From assembly GCA_945643635.1 (NCBI GenBank), contig CALZFC010000016.1:3375501-3439500 (forward strand): a stretch of DNA of 64,000 bases, read 5' to 3'. This document shows, piece by piece, positions 1 to 13,532 of this stretch. A program made the position numbers and the translations under genes. The notes under the pieces were generated by a model. The model searched no databases and was not told the DNA's origin. It saw only the letters and a list, made by a program, of their open reading frames with translations. The stretch comes from Allodiplogaster sudhausi (Eukaryota; Nematoda; Chromadorea; Rhabditida; Diplogasteridae). The number at the start of each line of letters is the position of its first letter. The first letter of the stretch is position 1.

Positions 1-594
1 TGGGGATCCCTGCTCCTCCTCTTCCATCTCCCTCCTTTATCAGATTCGTCCGATTCACTGCGAGCTGCCCAGTGATGATGGTCAGGACATCATTTACGAG
101 GATGCGATGCTTTGGCGGCTGTGGGAAGAGGCTGAAAATCGTGTTCTTTTTTTTAAAGGATAATGAGATTTACAGGAAATTCAATATTCATAACCGGAAA
201 GCCGTTTAAAGTTAAGACCCCAGCTTTTGTTATAAAATGAATTGGAAAACGAACTCAATACTAACAGAAAGAGAGTAAGAACGAGTAAATAAACTACTTA
301 CATATTATTAATACAATTCTCTAGAAACGCCTTTTCTCCACAATATTGTTTACTAAATAGATAAATATTTCCCGTCGTTTTTACGGTAGGGATAATAATA
401 ATAAAGCATAAAGTTATAAAGAGGATGAGGGGGAGGGGGTCGAGGGTGTACCAAAGATTCAAGTCGAGCATGTCCCACTCCCTCTCCGTGTCCATCTCTT
501 CGCCCTCTTCTTCTCTGGGAGGAGCGAGCGGGCGGGGTAGCACGTTAACTATCGACTCGGCTAGCTTCGAAGCTGTGTCTCCTGAGATGGTTGG

Positions 595-645
<51 letters not shown>

Positions 646-1146
646 GAGTGAGAGCGAGATAGAGATGGGAAAAGTGAACAGATTATGTAACAACTGTTTG
701 GAGCATGATATGTTTCAAATAATCATTTAGTTAAATTTATTCAAGATAATTCCCTTTTAACGTTTACTAAGGTAAGAAAACATATAATTCCTTGTTAATG
801 TTGACTGATTGTAAGAAAAGAGCTTATAGATTAATTCATTAATATCTTTATATCTGTGCAAAATGCTAACCGAGAGGATCGAGAATGCCTTCGACATTCT
901 CTTCTGCAATCTGTTTCTCGCAGCCTTCTTCAAAGTCAATCTCCACATCGACGTCACCCTCGTCTTCTTCCTTCTGACGAGGCAGCTCACTGAACAACAA
1001 CAACAATAATAGTCTTCGTGGCAAGTATGGAAAGTGAAAATAAAGAGAGCTAGAGAGATAGTGGCAGGGAGGGGAAGAGAGAGAAGAGAAAGGCGAGAGG
1101 GAGGGTGAGAAAGGAAAGAGAGAGAGAAAGGAGAGAGAGAGAGGAA

Positions 1147-1199
<53 letters not shown>

Positions 1200-1236
1200 G
1201 AGAGAGAGTGAGAGAGAGAGATAGAGAGAGAGAGAA

Positions 1237-1290
<54 letters not shown>

Positions 1291-4200
1291 CGGACTCATC
1301 CAGAAAGAGCTCCTTGTAGAAGAAGTCACCAACGGCTGAGATGACCTCGGCCGGTTTCTGACCTCCCCACACATTCTTCTTCTTTTCCAGAAGATTCTCT
1401 ATCGAGATCTGAAGGCATCCATGTAAAGTAAGTCCCATTGTACTTATTATTGATTCACTTAAAACAAATATAAAAAAATAAGAAAACTTAATATAATGCA
1501 TGACCTGTTCTAGAGGCTCCTTCTGCTTCTGCTTCTGCTTCTTTTTCTTCTTTTCCTTCTGCTGGCTGTCTGTAAACAAGCAAAAACTATATACACTCAA
1601 CATAGTAGAAGGTAATTTTGTAGTCTATGGAATATCGCAAAATCATCTAGTGTCATACTGGGCCGTAAGCTTATAGTTACACTATTCGCTTATTAATATT
1701 CCCCCACATGAATTTGATCATAATTCATTCTCAAAAGATCTAAACATTAATATAATCTTCAAAAAACCCTAAACCACAACTTAATACCCAACAACCGTAA
1801 AATCGTTCCTTAAATCCCTTTCAAAAACCACTGACCAGGACCGATAACCCTGTCCACGACCGTAATCTTTCGCTTCGGGACCTGCTCGGTGTTGGGTGGG
1901 GCTGCGACTGCTGCCTCAGAAGATGCCACGGAAGCACCCCTGCGAGAGGAGCCAGCCGAAGAGGAGAGAGCGTGGCCATGACGGAGAGCAGTGGACGGAG
2001 GAGGAGCGGGCGATTCCACCATGCTGGGTGCGAGCTGCTTCTCCCAATCACCGTACTCCTTAAGAGAGAGGAAGAGGGGTTTGGACTCTCAATCAGATCA
2101 GAGAAATAGAGTGAGAGAGAGAGAGAGAGAAATAGAGTGAGAGAAGGACGGAAGAAGAGGAAAGAGATGACAGAGTAGATATAAAGAAGAGAGAGTGAGC
2201 ACAGAATAGTGACAGAGAAAGCAGAACTGTGAGAAAACATAAAATTACAGAAAAGAAGGTATTTAAAGTTCATGTGAACATTCTAATAACAGATACAATA
2301 AGTAATTCCACGGAAGACAAATGAGAGAAAGAAAGGAGGAAAAGAGGACCTTTGGCGCTTTTCGTTGCCGTCGGAGCTGGGGTTCTTCACGTTGCGCTGG
2401 CACTGCGCGCTTGTACATTGAGAAATCACCTCAATCCGTTTTACAATAATAACTAACTTCATATTTTCATCATTAATTATACCTCCTTTCTCACTCTTTT
2501 CTACTCTGATGATTGGGTCCCTCTTTTTCTTTCTCTCTCTCTCTTCTCTTTCTCTCGCTCTCTCTGTCTCCTCTTCTTAACGCCTTACAATACCGCCTTT
2601 AAATTTCAATTCCTAGCAGGTGAAAAAGTATATTCCATTAAAAAAAACCTCAAAGAAACTCAATTATTGATGGCGCTCTCATTTCCCGTTTATTATTCAA
2701 TAACAGGTCTAAATGTCCCCCCATCCCTCCCCTCCCCCTCGCACCTTTCCTCTTCTTATACGCGTTCATGAGCGCAGTCTCTCTGGCAATGGTCTTCTTC
2801 TCGGCCGGCGTCTTCTTGAAGATAATTCCGTCGACGCACACCTGCAATTTTGCAGCATTTTAACTTAACTATTATTTGCATTATTTTAAATTAATTAATA
2901 TTTTAGATTACATTAATCTATCAATATTTACACTATTTTAAATTAATTTTAAACTACTTAACTCTTCAAATCAATGCATTATTTTTCTTAAAATTGAAGT
3001 TAAATCAACAGCTTCTTCATCTGTCAATCCATTATTGCATTCTCTTCACTTCATCAGTAATATCATACACTATATTTCTCTCTCTCTCTCTCTTATAAAT
3101 TACCTCTCCAATAATTCTGTCCATAACAGAGCCAACAGCAAGAGTAATATCTTCGATGACTCCATTCGCAAGTTCGACTTTCCCGAGGTCTGGCCTAAAG
3201 TTAACAGAGTTAAATCATTCCAAATGAAGAGAGAAAGAGAGAGAGAGAGAGATAGAGAGAGAATGAGAGAGAGAGAGAGAGAAAGAGAGAGGGAGAAAAT
3301 GCAGAAAAAGAGAAGGTGAAAGAAAGACAGTGAATGAAGAGAAGAAGAGAAAATAAACCGTGCACCTGTGAAAACACTTATAACTCTACGAAGAGCAAAA
3401 AATGGCTAATTTTAAATAAGAAAATAATCAACCTTGGCGGGCGAACATATCGCAGAGGACGAGTTGGCCTCTTCTGCAATGGCGACTAAATTTTTATTAA
3501 TTTATTAATATTATTATTTGTTATTATTAGGATGAAAAAAGCAAAGAGACTCTTGATGGAAAAATATACTAAATTCTAGAACTCATATAATCTTTAAGCA
3601 TTTATTAACACATCTAGTCAACTTTCTCGTTCTACCTTAACAATTGATGAAGCGCGGTCCGTCTTCTTAAATCTTCCTGACGCCGTCCTTCTTCCTTGCT
3701 GCTTATTAGTGGGCGTGGCCTCAGATAGAGTGGGCGTGGCTTCGCTGGCCACGCCCCCACTTGGCGTCGTGGGAGAGTCGCGCGAGCCGCTGAGCATGGC
3801 GCGTGGGAAGCGAAGCACGAGGCGCGGTTTCTCCTGTGAAAGAGACGACAGCTTATATACAAGATTCTTACTGCTAGAAAATATCATGGTTAGGAGAAAA
3901 TATCAACGGGGGGAAAGATTTTAAAAAAATTAAGAGCGAATAGAGAACGAGAGAGAGAGAGAGGGAGAGAGAGAGAGGGAGAGAGAGAGAGAGAGAGGGA
4001 GAGAGAGAGAGAGGGAGAGAGAGAGAGAGGGAGAGAGAGATGCAGAACTATAGAAAAGAAACAGAAAAGACAAAATAGGAGAGGTCAAGGGAAGGACGGA
4101 AAAGTGCTAGAGATCAACAAAATACATTTCGCCCATGTCTATTCGATATGGATGACGGTTTAAACCCTTTTTTTTACACAATGGTTTAAACTGTCAAAAA

Positions 4201-7200
4201 TGATTCGCAACCACGGAATAAACCATTGCATTCTCGAACCTTCTTTCTCCTTCCTTTCGTGCTCTTGGAAGGCGCCGCTTCCTCTTCCTGCTTTTCGGCT
4301 GTTTCTTCAGCGTCTTCCTCGAAATCAAATTCCGTCTTCTCTTCTTCTCCACCTTCATCTCGCTCGCCGACGAAATCCTGCAAATACAGTAGAACTTTTT
4401 AAAAATTTTATCTTGTTTCTTCTCTAAAAGATAACAAAGACATTATGCACGTCTAATAATAAACTCCGAAATAATTCTAAACAAGATTACACACGTCCAG
4501 TTCAGTAATGAAATAATTCTATGTATAGGCAGCTTGTACTCCCCCGGTATGGGCCTTTTTTAACCATTGCCCCGGGTCGAGGTTAGCCATAAGTACTGTT
4601 TACCACTGACAAAGTTCCGTGTAATAGCGAAAAAAAATTATTTCGATATATACTGATTCCTAAACATTCCCAGCATATTATTTAAGAAAATTTTTCCAAA
4701 CCTCAGCAACAACATCCGCCTCTTCGCCTTCCTCTACCTGCCAGTCCTTCTTCCTCCTCTTTCTTCTCTTCTTTACCTCCACTTCTGTCACCCCGGAATT
4801 CTCCGCTCCTTCTTCTGCCTTCGATGCAGCCTCTCCAGTTTCTGATGCTATCGTTCCCGTACGACTCCGAGCCTTAGAATAATTTTGCTTATTTATTCAT
4901 TTACTCGTTCACAGTAAATTGATGGGACAATAAGTCATTTCTGTTAATGTAAAATAATCTTTTCACAAAAAGTCTTGCTTTAAAATTAAATCGACCATTC
5001 TGTGAAACATTAAATTTCACCCGACTTCGCCCAGTTGTGGCAGTACAAATTCGCTTACCGTAGCCTTAACCGGAGGAGCTCCGGATACGGTAGCTCTTCG
5101 TGTCGACACCGGCGCAATGTAGTCATTGTAGCGGCCGGGCCGTTGAATCGATCGCCGTGGGAGGCGGCCAGAGGACAACGACGCTGGCTGTTAATATTTA
5201 GGATGTTTACTTTATAAACAATATATTTACAAACATTTCTACCCCTATATATACCTCAATATCAGTAACTCTTTAAAATCAGCATAAGAAGTCAAACAAC
5301 ACATTATACACAGTCGTTTTTCCTTACCTGATCGGCTAAAGGCGAGGTTACTGTAGATTCTGACGAAGATTGAAGGATAGCCTCTGGTGCAGCGTCTTCA
5401 ATCTTTTCCTGATCTCTCTTCTCTTCCCCAGAATGTTCAAAGGATTCCGCCGGCAGTTCAGGTGTAGCACTGAAATTTTTTTACATAAAAAGATTACTAT
5501 TTGCAATAATATTTTTGTTTCGGAATATTAGCCAAAAACCTAGTAGAAATATAAATTATCAAACTAAATTTCAAATAAAAAAAGTTGGCAAAATACCTCA
5601 TTTCATAGTCATTAGCTGTATCGTCCAACAACTCTTGGAAATTATCTCCATTCATCACCGCCTCGTCTTCCATCTCTTGCATGATAATCTAAAGCATTTC
5701 TTGATCAAATATAGGAAAATTAGAATGATCATTTTGGCGATCTTCTTTTAAAAGGATCTAACGAATGAAATCATTTTAACGTTTATCTTTGCTATTAAAA
5801 AACAAGCATTTTAAAGAAATTATTACTTTAATTGATATACCAGCTTATTTATCACTCTTAAATGCAAACATTTTTTCAATTTCCTAATTTAAAGAATAGT
5901 GAATAAATGGTCACATTATGGATCTCTTCGATATCATCCTTTTCCTCGTCGACATCCTCCGGTCTTCTCACTGTCGATTCCGCATCTGCGGACTGCAAAA
6001 TGACAAATTATTGATTTTCATCAACTGTCTCATACCATATTTCCAAAATCAGGAAATCAACAGGAATCGTGAATAAACAATTTAATTCTTGATTTAATCA
6101 TGATAAGTATGATTGCAGTGAGCAAAACCACGGGATGGTTGCAGTCCGTGCAATGATCTCGAGGAAGGGATATCACACAAAACAATTACATAACCCCAAA
6201 CTTTTATTTCAATCTTATTATTTTCATTTTAAATTATTATTTTAAAATATCAAATTTTGACCAACGGATCTTTTTGTACATGCATTTCGTCTATTTTTAT
6301 ATGTGTCTCCTACCAGTAAATAAATGATATCAAAAGAAAAGTTGATTGTAATAAGATTATTGAAGTAAATCAAGACAAGCATACTTCTTTCTTCTTCTCC
6401 TCGACCGTCTTCTTCTTCTTCTCTCGTTGTATTTCTTGTTCTCTTCCTCCCGATTCCACAGTAACTTGTTCTTCTACCGTCTCCCGATCAGACTCGGTTA
6501 CCGTCTCACTTCCTTCCTGAATAGAGACAAGGTTAACATCAATTTTATTTATCAATATCAAAACAATTTTTATACGCTTATTCTAGAGAAACAATTAATC
6601 TTGATAAAGCTTCGGGAGCAAAAGTGCGGGAATTCAAATTTCCGAACCAGATCTCCTCCACTCGCGCCCTGGTGCTTCCTTGGGCGTCCACGACGTCTTT
6701 TCTCGATAATCTCTCCATTCGGGCCTAGATTACTTAGATACAGTGCACATTTAAATACAATTCTTTCAATTTTATAAAACAAGGGTATTTTTAAAGAAGT
6801 CGCCTATATACATTTATTGGAAAACTATTTATAATCATGTAAAAGAACGAAGGAGGTGAATTGAATAAAGAATTACGAAATCAAATTAATTTTTTACCAA
6901 TAAAGAAGAGAATAGTGTCAAGAATTACGGTATCAAAAAAAGTTCTTTTTTTTACCAATTACAACCGGAGGCGGCGACTGGACGCCAGCAGATTTGCGAT
7001 CGAGAATTGGAGGAGGTGGCGACCGCTTCGGCGACGGAGAACGCATAGAGGGCAGGATTCTTAAATGAGAAAAAGAAACTCGCATTTGAATTGGCGCCTT
7101 TTCGCCTGACGAGGGCGAGAGAGCACATTTAGAGAGACACAGCTCAGGAAAATATAAATAGCTATTTTATTTTAATATAGAAATATGTATTTAATATATA

Positions 7201-10200
7201 TTCGAGCTATTTTAATATAGAAACAGGCACAATATATTTAATGTCAATAATCTCACTCGTGTTTAAATAATATTTTAAGTTATGTTGTCGAATGAAACAT
7301 TAATCCTTATACATAAAAAACTACTGATGGTAAAACAATTTGAAAATTGAAATCATTGCAGTTTTCATGCCTTTTTTGTTACAAACATCTTCGTAAAACT
7401 GATATTCAATACTCAAAAAATAATAATGAAAATAATAATATATATAATCTCTTCAAAATCGCCCCACTTGGTCTTCATTCTCTGCAGTATGCCGAGTGCG
7501 GAAGAGGGGTCGGCGAGTCGTGTGGGGGTCGGCGAGATGAGAGGGAAGCCAGAGGTCGACGAGGATGAGATGGATGATGGAAATGGTGAACCCTTGACTG
7601 ATTGTGATCCAACACCTCTGGGAGATGGAGACAGTGGCGGGGCAGCTGAACAAAGGAATATACAATTAATTAAATAATTAATATTTAATAGAGGTCCAAA
7701 AAAATTTGCAAAGAAATAGCATTACAATTTTAATACAACAAAACAATTTTACACTAAACTTTAAAGAAAAACCGTTGCAATTAAGTTAATAAAAAAAACA
7801 AAAACAAAAGAATCCATAAATAAGCTGACCATTCTGCGACAGGCGGGATTTTCGTTCTCCCTGCAAAGATAAAACGCTTTAGCATATTTAAATAAATATT
7901 TATCAAAAAATTGGCTGCCAAAGTAATCAATAAGAATAAATCGATTGTAACCGGAATGAATTCTGCCATTTTTGGCGTCAGAGTCGGCATTCTCCCCGAA
8001 CGGCGAGGCTACAATTTCATTCATTTAACAATGTTTTCATTTTAGTTTTTATTTTTTAAATAAAGAATAATGTCTAGATTTCTAATAAAAATATAAATAA
8101 AGCATTATAATAATTCTATGCCTCAGAAGACGGAGGTGATTCCTCAGGGTCAAGCAAAGGTCTTGATGGAGGACGTTTTGGCATTGTGACTGGTGGGCCG
8201 GTTGTTCCGTCCTTTCTGGGCCGCCCACGCTTGCGGACCTTTGGAAAAGAAATCGATAAAAAACATTTTTTTAATAGCCTTTTTCTTTAAAAAAAAAGCG
8301 TTCATAAAACGAATACAAGATGAAATTTTCGTGGAAAGATTTAAATTTTTTTGAAAGACAAAACACCCTGTTGGACCAATTGCATGTGATAAATTTCTTC
8401 AAAACCCTTGTATTTATTTGGCAGCTAATTCTGGTAGATACCTTTCTATCGACGATCGATTCAACATTAATATTAATAGTTAGAGTCATGTCACTTTTAG
8501 GGCAATTTAACTCCCCTCAACATATACTGACAATTTGAATCGAATCCGCCTCGAATACACTCGCCTCCTGTTCTTGCTGCGCCGTTGCCTCCTCCTCCAG
8601 CTTCTCCTCTTCCGGTTTCTCTGCTTCTCTCTTGCTCTCCTCTTTCTCTGCCTCTCTCCTCCTCTCTTCTTTCTCTGCCTCTCTCTTCCTCTCCTCTTTC
8701 TCTGCTTCTCTCTTCCTCTCCTCCATCCACATCCTCTCTTCATCTTCATCGCTCTCTTCAGCTCTCAAAATCGTTTCGTTGTCTGCCATCAGGTCCACAA
8801 CGCCAACTCGATGTTTGTACTTCTGGAATTATATTATTCTTCCCTCTAAAAAAATTACCGTAATTTTTAGACTTGTCTATAATTGAACATCAAACAACTT
8901 CCCCAATAAATATATCCTAGATAAAATAACAGATAAAAAATTATTTAAAAAAAATGTACGAACATATATTTTATTAAACAGTTAAATTTTTTTTTATTTT
9001 TTTTTATTGCATACTACCTTGGGAATTTTTGGGGAACCTATGGCGACGGGTGAAGCGAGAGATTTCGACGAGGACGCCTGAAGCTCCTCCAGAGCATCAA
9101 CCTTCCTCTGGTCCAACAGAGAAGGAGGCTGGCTCATCATTGGCGTCTTCTTCTGCTCTTCTCCTCCTACGATATCATCCAGGTCGTAATAGTTATGAGT
9201 CTCGCGACCTCCTTGGGCTCGTCTGGGCTGTGCTAACAATAAAACAATTTCTGACGACGTAAAAATAATAATAACATCTTTTTTGCAGCACTATTTTTTA
9301 TCGAGTATTTAAAATCGACAATTTCAGGCGCCGTCCGTGTAGAACTCTTCCCGGACCAACAGCAATGAACTCCACACCTACCCGGACACAATGAATATCA
9401 AAGCAAGAGATATACTATGTTTATTGGGTCGAAACTGTGTTTCCATCTTATTTGGCAGTAGCCTTTATTCCCTCCTCTAGGGCCAATAACCCCCCCCCCT
9501 TCCCAGAGTAACAGAGTAGTCCACCGAACCTTTGTCCAAATGAGCCTTCATCAGGTCGTCAAGCCTAGACGTGCGCTGCCTCATCGATGTCTTCTTCTGT
9601 TCTTCTCCCACGATCTCACTCAGGCCCTCCAAGTCTTGCGTCCCTCGCACTCCTTGGGCATGCTTGGACTGTGCTAAAAAAAAAGAAAAACTCCAGCGAC
9701 AATTATAACTAATTATATAAAAATTATCATACCTAGCCGAATTCCAGAGCATGAGATATACTGCATGCGACTTACTGATTCATTTACTCAAAACCCAGAT
9801 AGTTACCCAGTTTCCTTTATCCTCCTTCCTAGGGTCTATCACCTCTTCCACCCCTCTCCCTTCCCACGCTCGGAGTACTCCACCGAACCTTTGTCCGCAC
9901 TGCGTTTTAGCCTCTCCGCTGATGGCTCTTCCTCCTTAATCTCATCCGTCTTCGAACCGGTTGACGGAGTGCGACCACGTGTTCGTGGCGCTTTTGTCGC
10001 CTTAATTAATTAAATACAAAGGACAGAAGAAAACTGTTTTCTTTCAAACGAAACTAATTACAGCTCTCAAGGAGAGCTTTTACTTAAAAATATTTAAAAT
10101 TACTAGTCCCATTATTGACTAAGGAGTTCAAATGTAAGGCGATTTATTATCGATAATAGTAAACAGTAGCTGATCATGTAAACTTTTCTACTCCGTGACA

Positions 10201-12745
10201 AAATCAAAGAAAACCTAAAATAAGCGAACAAAACTCAGAGTAGAATCTACGGTTTTCTCTGAGATCGGATACGGTAATGCATACCGTAGCTCCAGTTGTC
10301 TTTGGCGTGCCATCAAGTACAGAAGGATGTCGAAAAAGGCGAGCTCCTTTGGAGTTTATGTGAGAAGGAAGGCTATAGTTGGCGACTCCCTTCATAATCA
10401 GAGGGTTGGGAAGACTGGGAACCTGGACGGAAAAAAAAACGTTATGTTATCATCATGTGCGTTCAAGAACTGCCGTAAATTAATGAAATAAAGCAAATGA
10501 ACAAGTTTCTTTTAAATTAGGAAGAGGAAATCTTTTTCAAACATTATTTCAAACAAACATTTTCTGATTGACAATGGAATTGCTGAGGTACAATTCTGAC
10601 ATTTGAACGGGGAAAAATGAAATGCACAAGGATACTATAATGAAACTATCTGAAGGAACATAAAATAAGAAGTAAATTACCATTTCACGAAAAGTTGAAG
10701 GGGTCTTCGGTGGTGGTGGAGGGGTCTTCATACGGGTCTTCGGTTGAGGAGGCGTCTTCAGCTCGGATCTCTCTCTGACCGAAGAACGCGATCTCTCCAC
10801 TCGTTTCTTCGGCTCTGCCGGAGTCGGAGAATATCTGTTTGCTGTGCTCTTTCGAACTCGAGTAGAAGAAGTTGGAGCAGTGAAGAGCGTTCCTGATAAT
10901 ATTATCAAGCTGCTGCATTTGCTATGACCTTTTATATTCTTTTTTCAAACCCAATTTATGGCACGCATCAAATCCAGTGCTGTGTAAAAAGACAGCAATG
11001 AAACCTTTTGTGTCATAATGGTAGATCTTAGAGAGGAGAGAGAGCAACAGAGAGATACTATTCACTGACCGGATGTAGTAGGCAAGGGTAAAAAGGTGAA
11101 TCAAATAAGAGACCTTGAAGGACCCCCCCCCCCCAAAATGAAGGGCCTTGAGTGACCCCCACCAATGAAAGACCCCAAATGCGGATCCCTATTCCCCCGA
11201 GTACCTCCATAATGCGGCGTCGAAAGTGTTTTGACAACTCTTGGCACACTTGGCGATGAGGTGTCTCTTCTGGAAGAGGAGGAGGATGAGCCCTCTCTCG
11301 CCGTGCTGGATGTGGACGGGGCGCCAGCGTATGACATCACTGAGTCCTCTCTGGAAGCAGAGCGACGACGGCGCTGCTGCGTAGGTGTGGCCGTCTCGGC
11401 GCGGCGGGCTCTCAAGAAGAAAAGATACCGTATTCTGGGAAGTACTGCGGTACATACCGTACAATTATTCGTTAAAAAATTCTCCTTTAGACAACGATGA
11501 GGTTCTACTGTTTTCTCATCTACTGTTATGAATACCGTACCATATTTCCTAAAATTCCCGGTTCGACAATCTTTAATGATTATGATAGGAAAATAACGAG
11601 CAAAATATGTACTTAGCTTTGTTGCCAGTACCGAAAGAAAGAGTTATTGTCATATCGATAATTTTATATAATATTGAGCATGATATGCTTTAGGAGGCCA
11701 AGATATGGTAGTTAGATCCGGGAAACAAGTTTTGTACAGAGAGTGAGCGTACCTCAGAGAAGGTACTGGGGTTGCCTCCTTGGCAGGCCCGCTGGGTCGT
11801 CCGCCACCACGAGAGCGGGGACGGCCGCGAGGGGCAGCGAATGTGGCCTTTGCCGAAAGTGTGGGAGGGGCAGAGGCGAGCGAAAGGGAAGAGTCTCGTC
11901 TGGAAGGGAGAAAAATAATGTATACCCTACCTCGCCAGATATGGAAATTCTTTTGATGCACAGAGAAAAGTACCTAGAATTTCGAAAAAAAAAATCTTTT
12001 TTTTTAAATACTATATATGCATATGCATACATCAATGTATAGAATAAATAGATACAAGTTTAATTCTATTTATATTAGCACAATAAATAAGAGCTGCAGG
12101 AAAGATTCAAGAAAAGAAAGAAGAAGAAAGTAAATACCGTGATGATGACGCAATCTGCGGTCGTTTTGGCTGAGAAAACGAAGAAGAAGAAGAAGTTGGC
12201 TGAGTTCCAAGAGATTGACGATGTAGAAAAGGTGGTTTGGAGCGGCTTGAGGATGCCTTGGGAGTAGTTGAGGCCTTGGAATGGGAGGAGGCCTTCCTGC
12301 CCTTCTCATCCTGCCTACTCGAAGACTGTTGCTCGCTAGGGCTCTCGGCCGGCGAGAGATCAGGAGGAGTGGAAGGGTCAGAAGAGCCTTCTGAAGGAGT
12401 TAAGTCCTACTTGGCTAATCTTGTTTTTTTTCTAATATAAATTATAATTAAAGCAAAAGAAGAAGTGAACATTAACAAAGGCACTTTCAGAATAAAAAAA
12501 AATTAATAAAAGAAGAAAGTGAAATAAAAGATAACACAAGCAACTTGTAAAGAATGCGTATATCAAAAGGTACTCCAAGAAATGAACATGAAGCACAAAC
12601 AGCAGCGAAAAGCTCAGGACCAGGAGAACTTTTTTTTGTTAGTTTAATATGAAACCTGAGATCGAGACGCATAGGAGATTCGAGAATCCCGGAGCCGTTT
12701 CCACGGCATCTTCTGGATCGAGAGTGAAATCTGACATTCTTTTAC
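1..12745 (-). CDS. AT-hook, Lys/Glu/Ser-rich probable nuclear protein, many exons, 3' end outside window
   Basis: I do not recognise the orthologue. About 34 short minus-strand exons keep an open frame between good splice signals; approximate coding blocks are 12656-12745, 12141-12410, 11752-11899, 11204-11407, 10681-10893, 10281-10425, 9838-10000, 9020-9234, 8537-8820, 8117-8238, 7455-7645, 6967-7063, 6648-6728, 6385-6518, 5920-5995, 5598-5690, 5330-5469, 5058-5188, 4702-4872, 4238-4380, 3640-3834, 3432-3466, 3101-3195, 2748-2841, 1843-2060, 1507-1571, 1290-1411, 874-991, 457-586 and 1-126. The ATG at 12737 begins MSDFTLDPEDAVE. AT-hook-like cores are RGRPRSRGGGRPSG (near 11820), RKRGRPRKD (near 8225) and RRRGRPRKH (near 6690). 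Exon 8537-8820 holds an acidic coiled repeat of REAEKEE units. The part encoded by 1-3200 looks more globular (blocks such as VELANGVIEDITLAVG and RILVNDVLTIITGQL). AT-hooks bind AT-rich minor groove, so a chromatin role is inferred. The join of exon 1 to exon 2, and the 8117-8238 exon, which runs into a TAG, are unresolved. Confidence 0.65.
1060..1286. repeat. (GA)n-rich tract in the AT-hook gene
   Basis: About 220 nt of nearly pure GA with scattered AAAGG interruptions, intronic between exons 874-991 and 1290-1411. Confidence 0.9.
3949..4040. repeat. (GA)n tract with periodic GGGA interruptions
   Basis: GAGAGAGAGAGGGA-type units repeat about seven times, so a higher-order period lies over the dinucleotide repeat. 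Intronic in the AT-hook gene. Confidence 0.85.
9020..10000 (-). repeat. Tandemly duplicated exon blocks inside the AT-hook gene
   Basis: Three neighbouring blocks share sequence. Block 9020-9234 reads AQPRRAQGGRET, then IVGGEEQKKT. Block 9510-9672 starts AQSKHAQGVRGT, has IVGEEQKKT, and ends DKGSVDYSVTLG. Block 9838-10000 ends DKGSVEYSERGKG. The middle block is therefore like the first at one end and like the third at the other, as expected from unequal exchange or conversion. It also carries a 10-nt C run (about 9490-9499) and reads into a stop without an obvious donor, so it may be a decayed exon. Confidence 0.6.
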
Positions 12746-12751
12746 CTGAAA
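12746..12751 (-). promoter_or_regulatory. TTTCAG acceptor just upstream of the AT-hook gene ATG (candidate trans-splice site)
   Basis: On the minus strand a TTATTTCAG acceptor precedes GTAAAAGA and then the ATG at 12737. No convincing coding exon is seen upstream. An acceptor without a partner donor a few bases before the start is typical of spliced-leader trans-splicing in nematodes; a short 5'UTR intron is the alternative. Confidence 0.4.
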
Positions 12752-13532
12752 TAATAAACACTTAATAAACGTTATTACTTAATAAACAAGCCACAAAGAG
12801 CAGGAAAAATGCGAAGTACGCCAAGAAGACAGAACGACAATAAGCAGCTCATACTTTATTGGCGAAAAACGGAGAGAATAACAGCATTATATGGCGATTC
12901 AAACCAGTTACAAAAATGGAAAACTAGTAAACAAGTAATACCCAGAAACCAAGTAGCAAGAGTTGGCGGCGGAAGGTTTTGAAATTTTTTGCGCACAATC
13001 ATTTTGAAATCCACTAATCAACAATACATAAATGTCACACCATGGCAGGTAGTTATTATTGTGCTATTGTTTATATTTTCTGATATGTTTAGAATTTACG
13101 TATCTATCCATTTTTTGGCTATAGAAAAGCTTAAAATTGACCAGTTTACGTGTTTTTTTATATTATATGTCAGTAACAGATTATGGAACGTGAAGACTAT
13201 TCAATATTGTATAGTGAAAACTCGGTTGGAGGAATATGTAAAAAGCGCACTACAATATGGCGTTGTCTAAAGCAGTTTAGTGCTTTTCCTTGCTTTTCTT
13301 ACACTGTTCTTTCTTTTCTTCTTGCTTGCTTGTTTGTGATATTTCATTACGATTTATTGAGCAAGCCTAAATTATGTTTTTTTTACTGCACTAACTATAG
13401 GTCCCCTTCGGGCGAAACGAAAGTTATTATAAATGCCTTTCCTGTTTAATTGTCTTCTGTTTTCTAGAAGATATTTTTCGAATAATTTTGTCTTAATCGA
13501 TTAAAGATTTGCTCTAGCAGGCGGCCTCCACG

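Noticed and set aside
757..1603. Long minus-strand frames rich in Ser-Leu
   Set aside because: Mostly translation of (GA)n/(CT)n; only the parts at 874-991, 1290-1411 and 1507-1571 are plausible exons.
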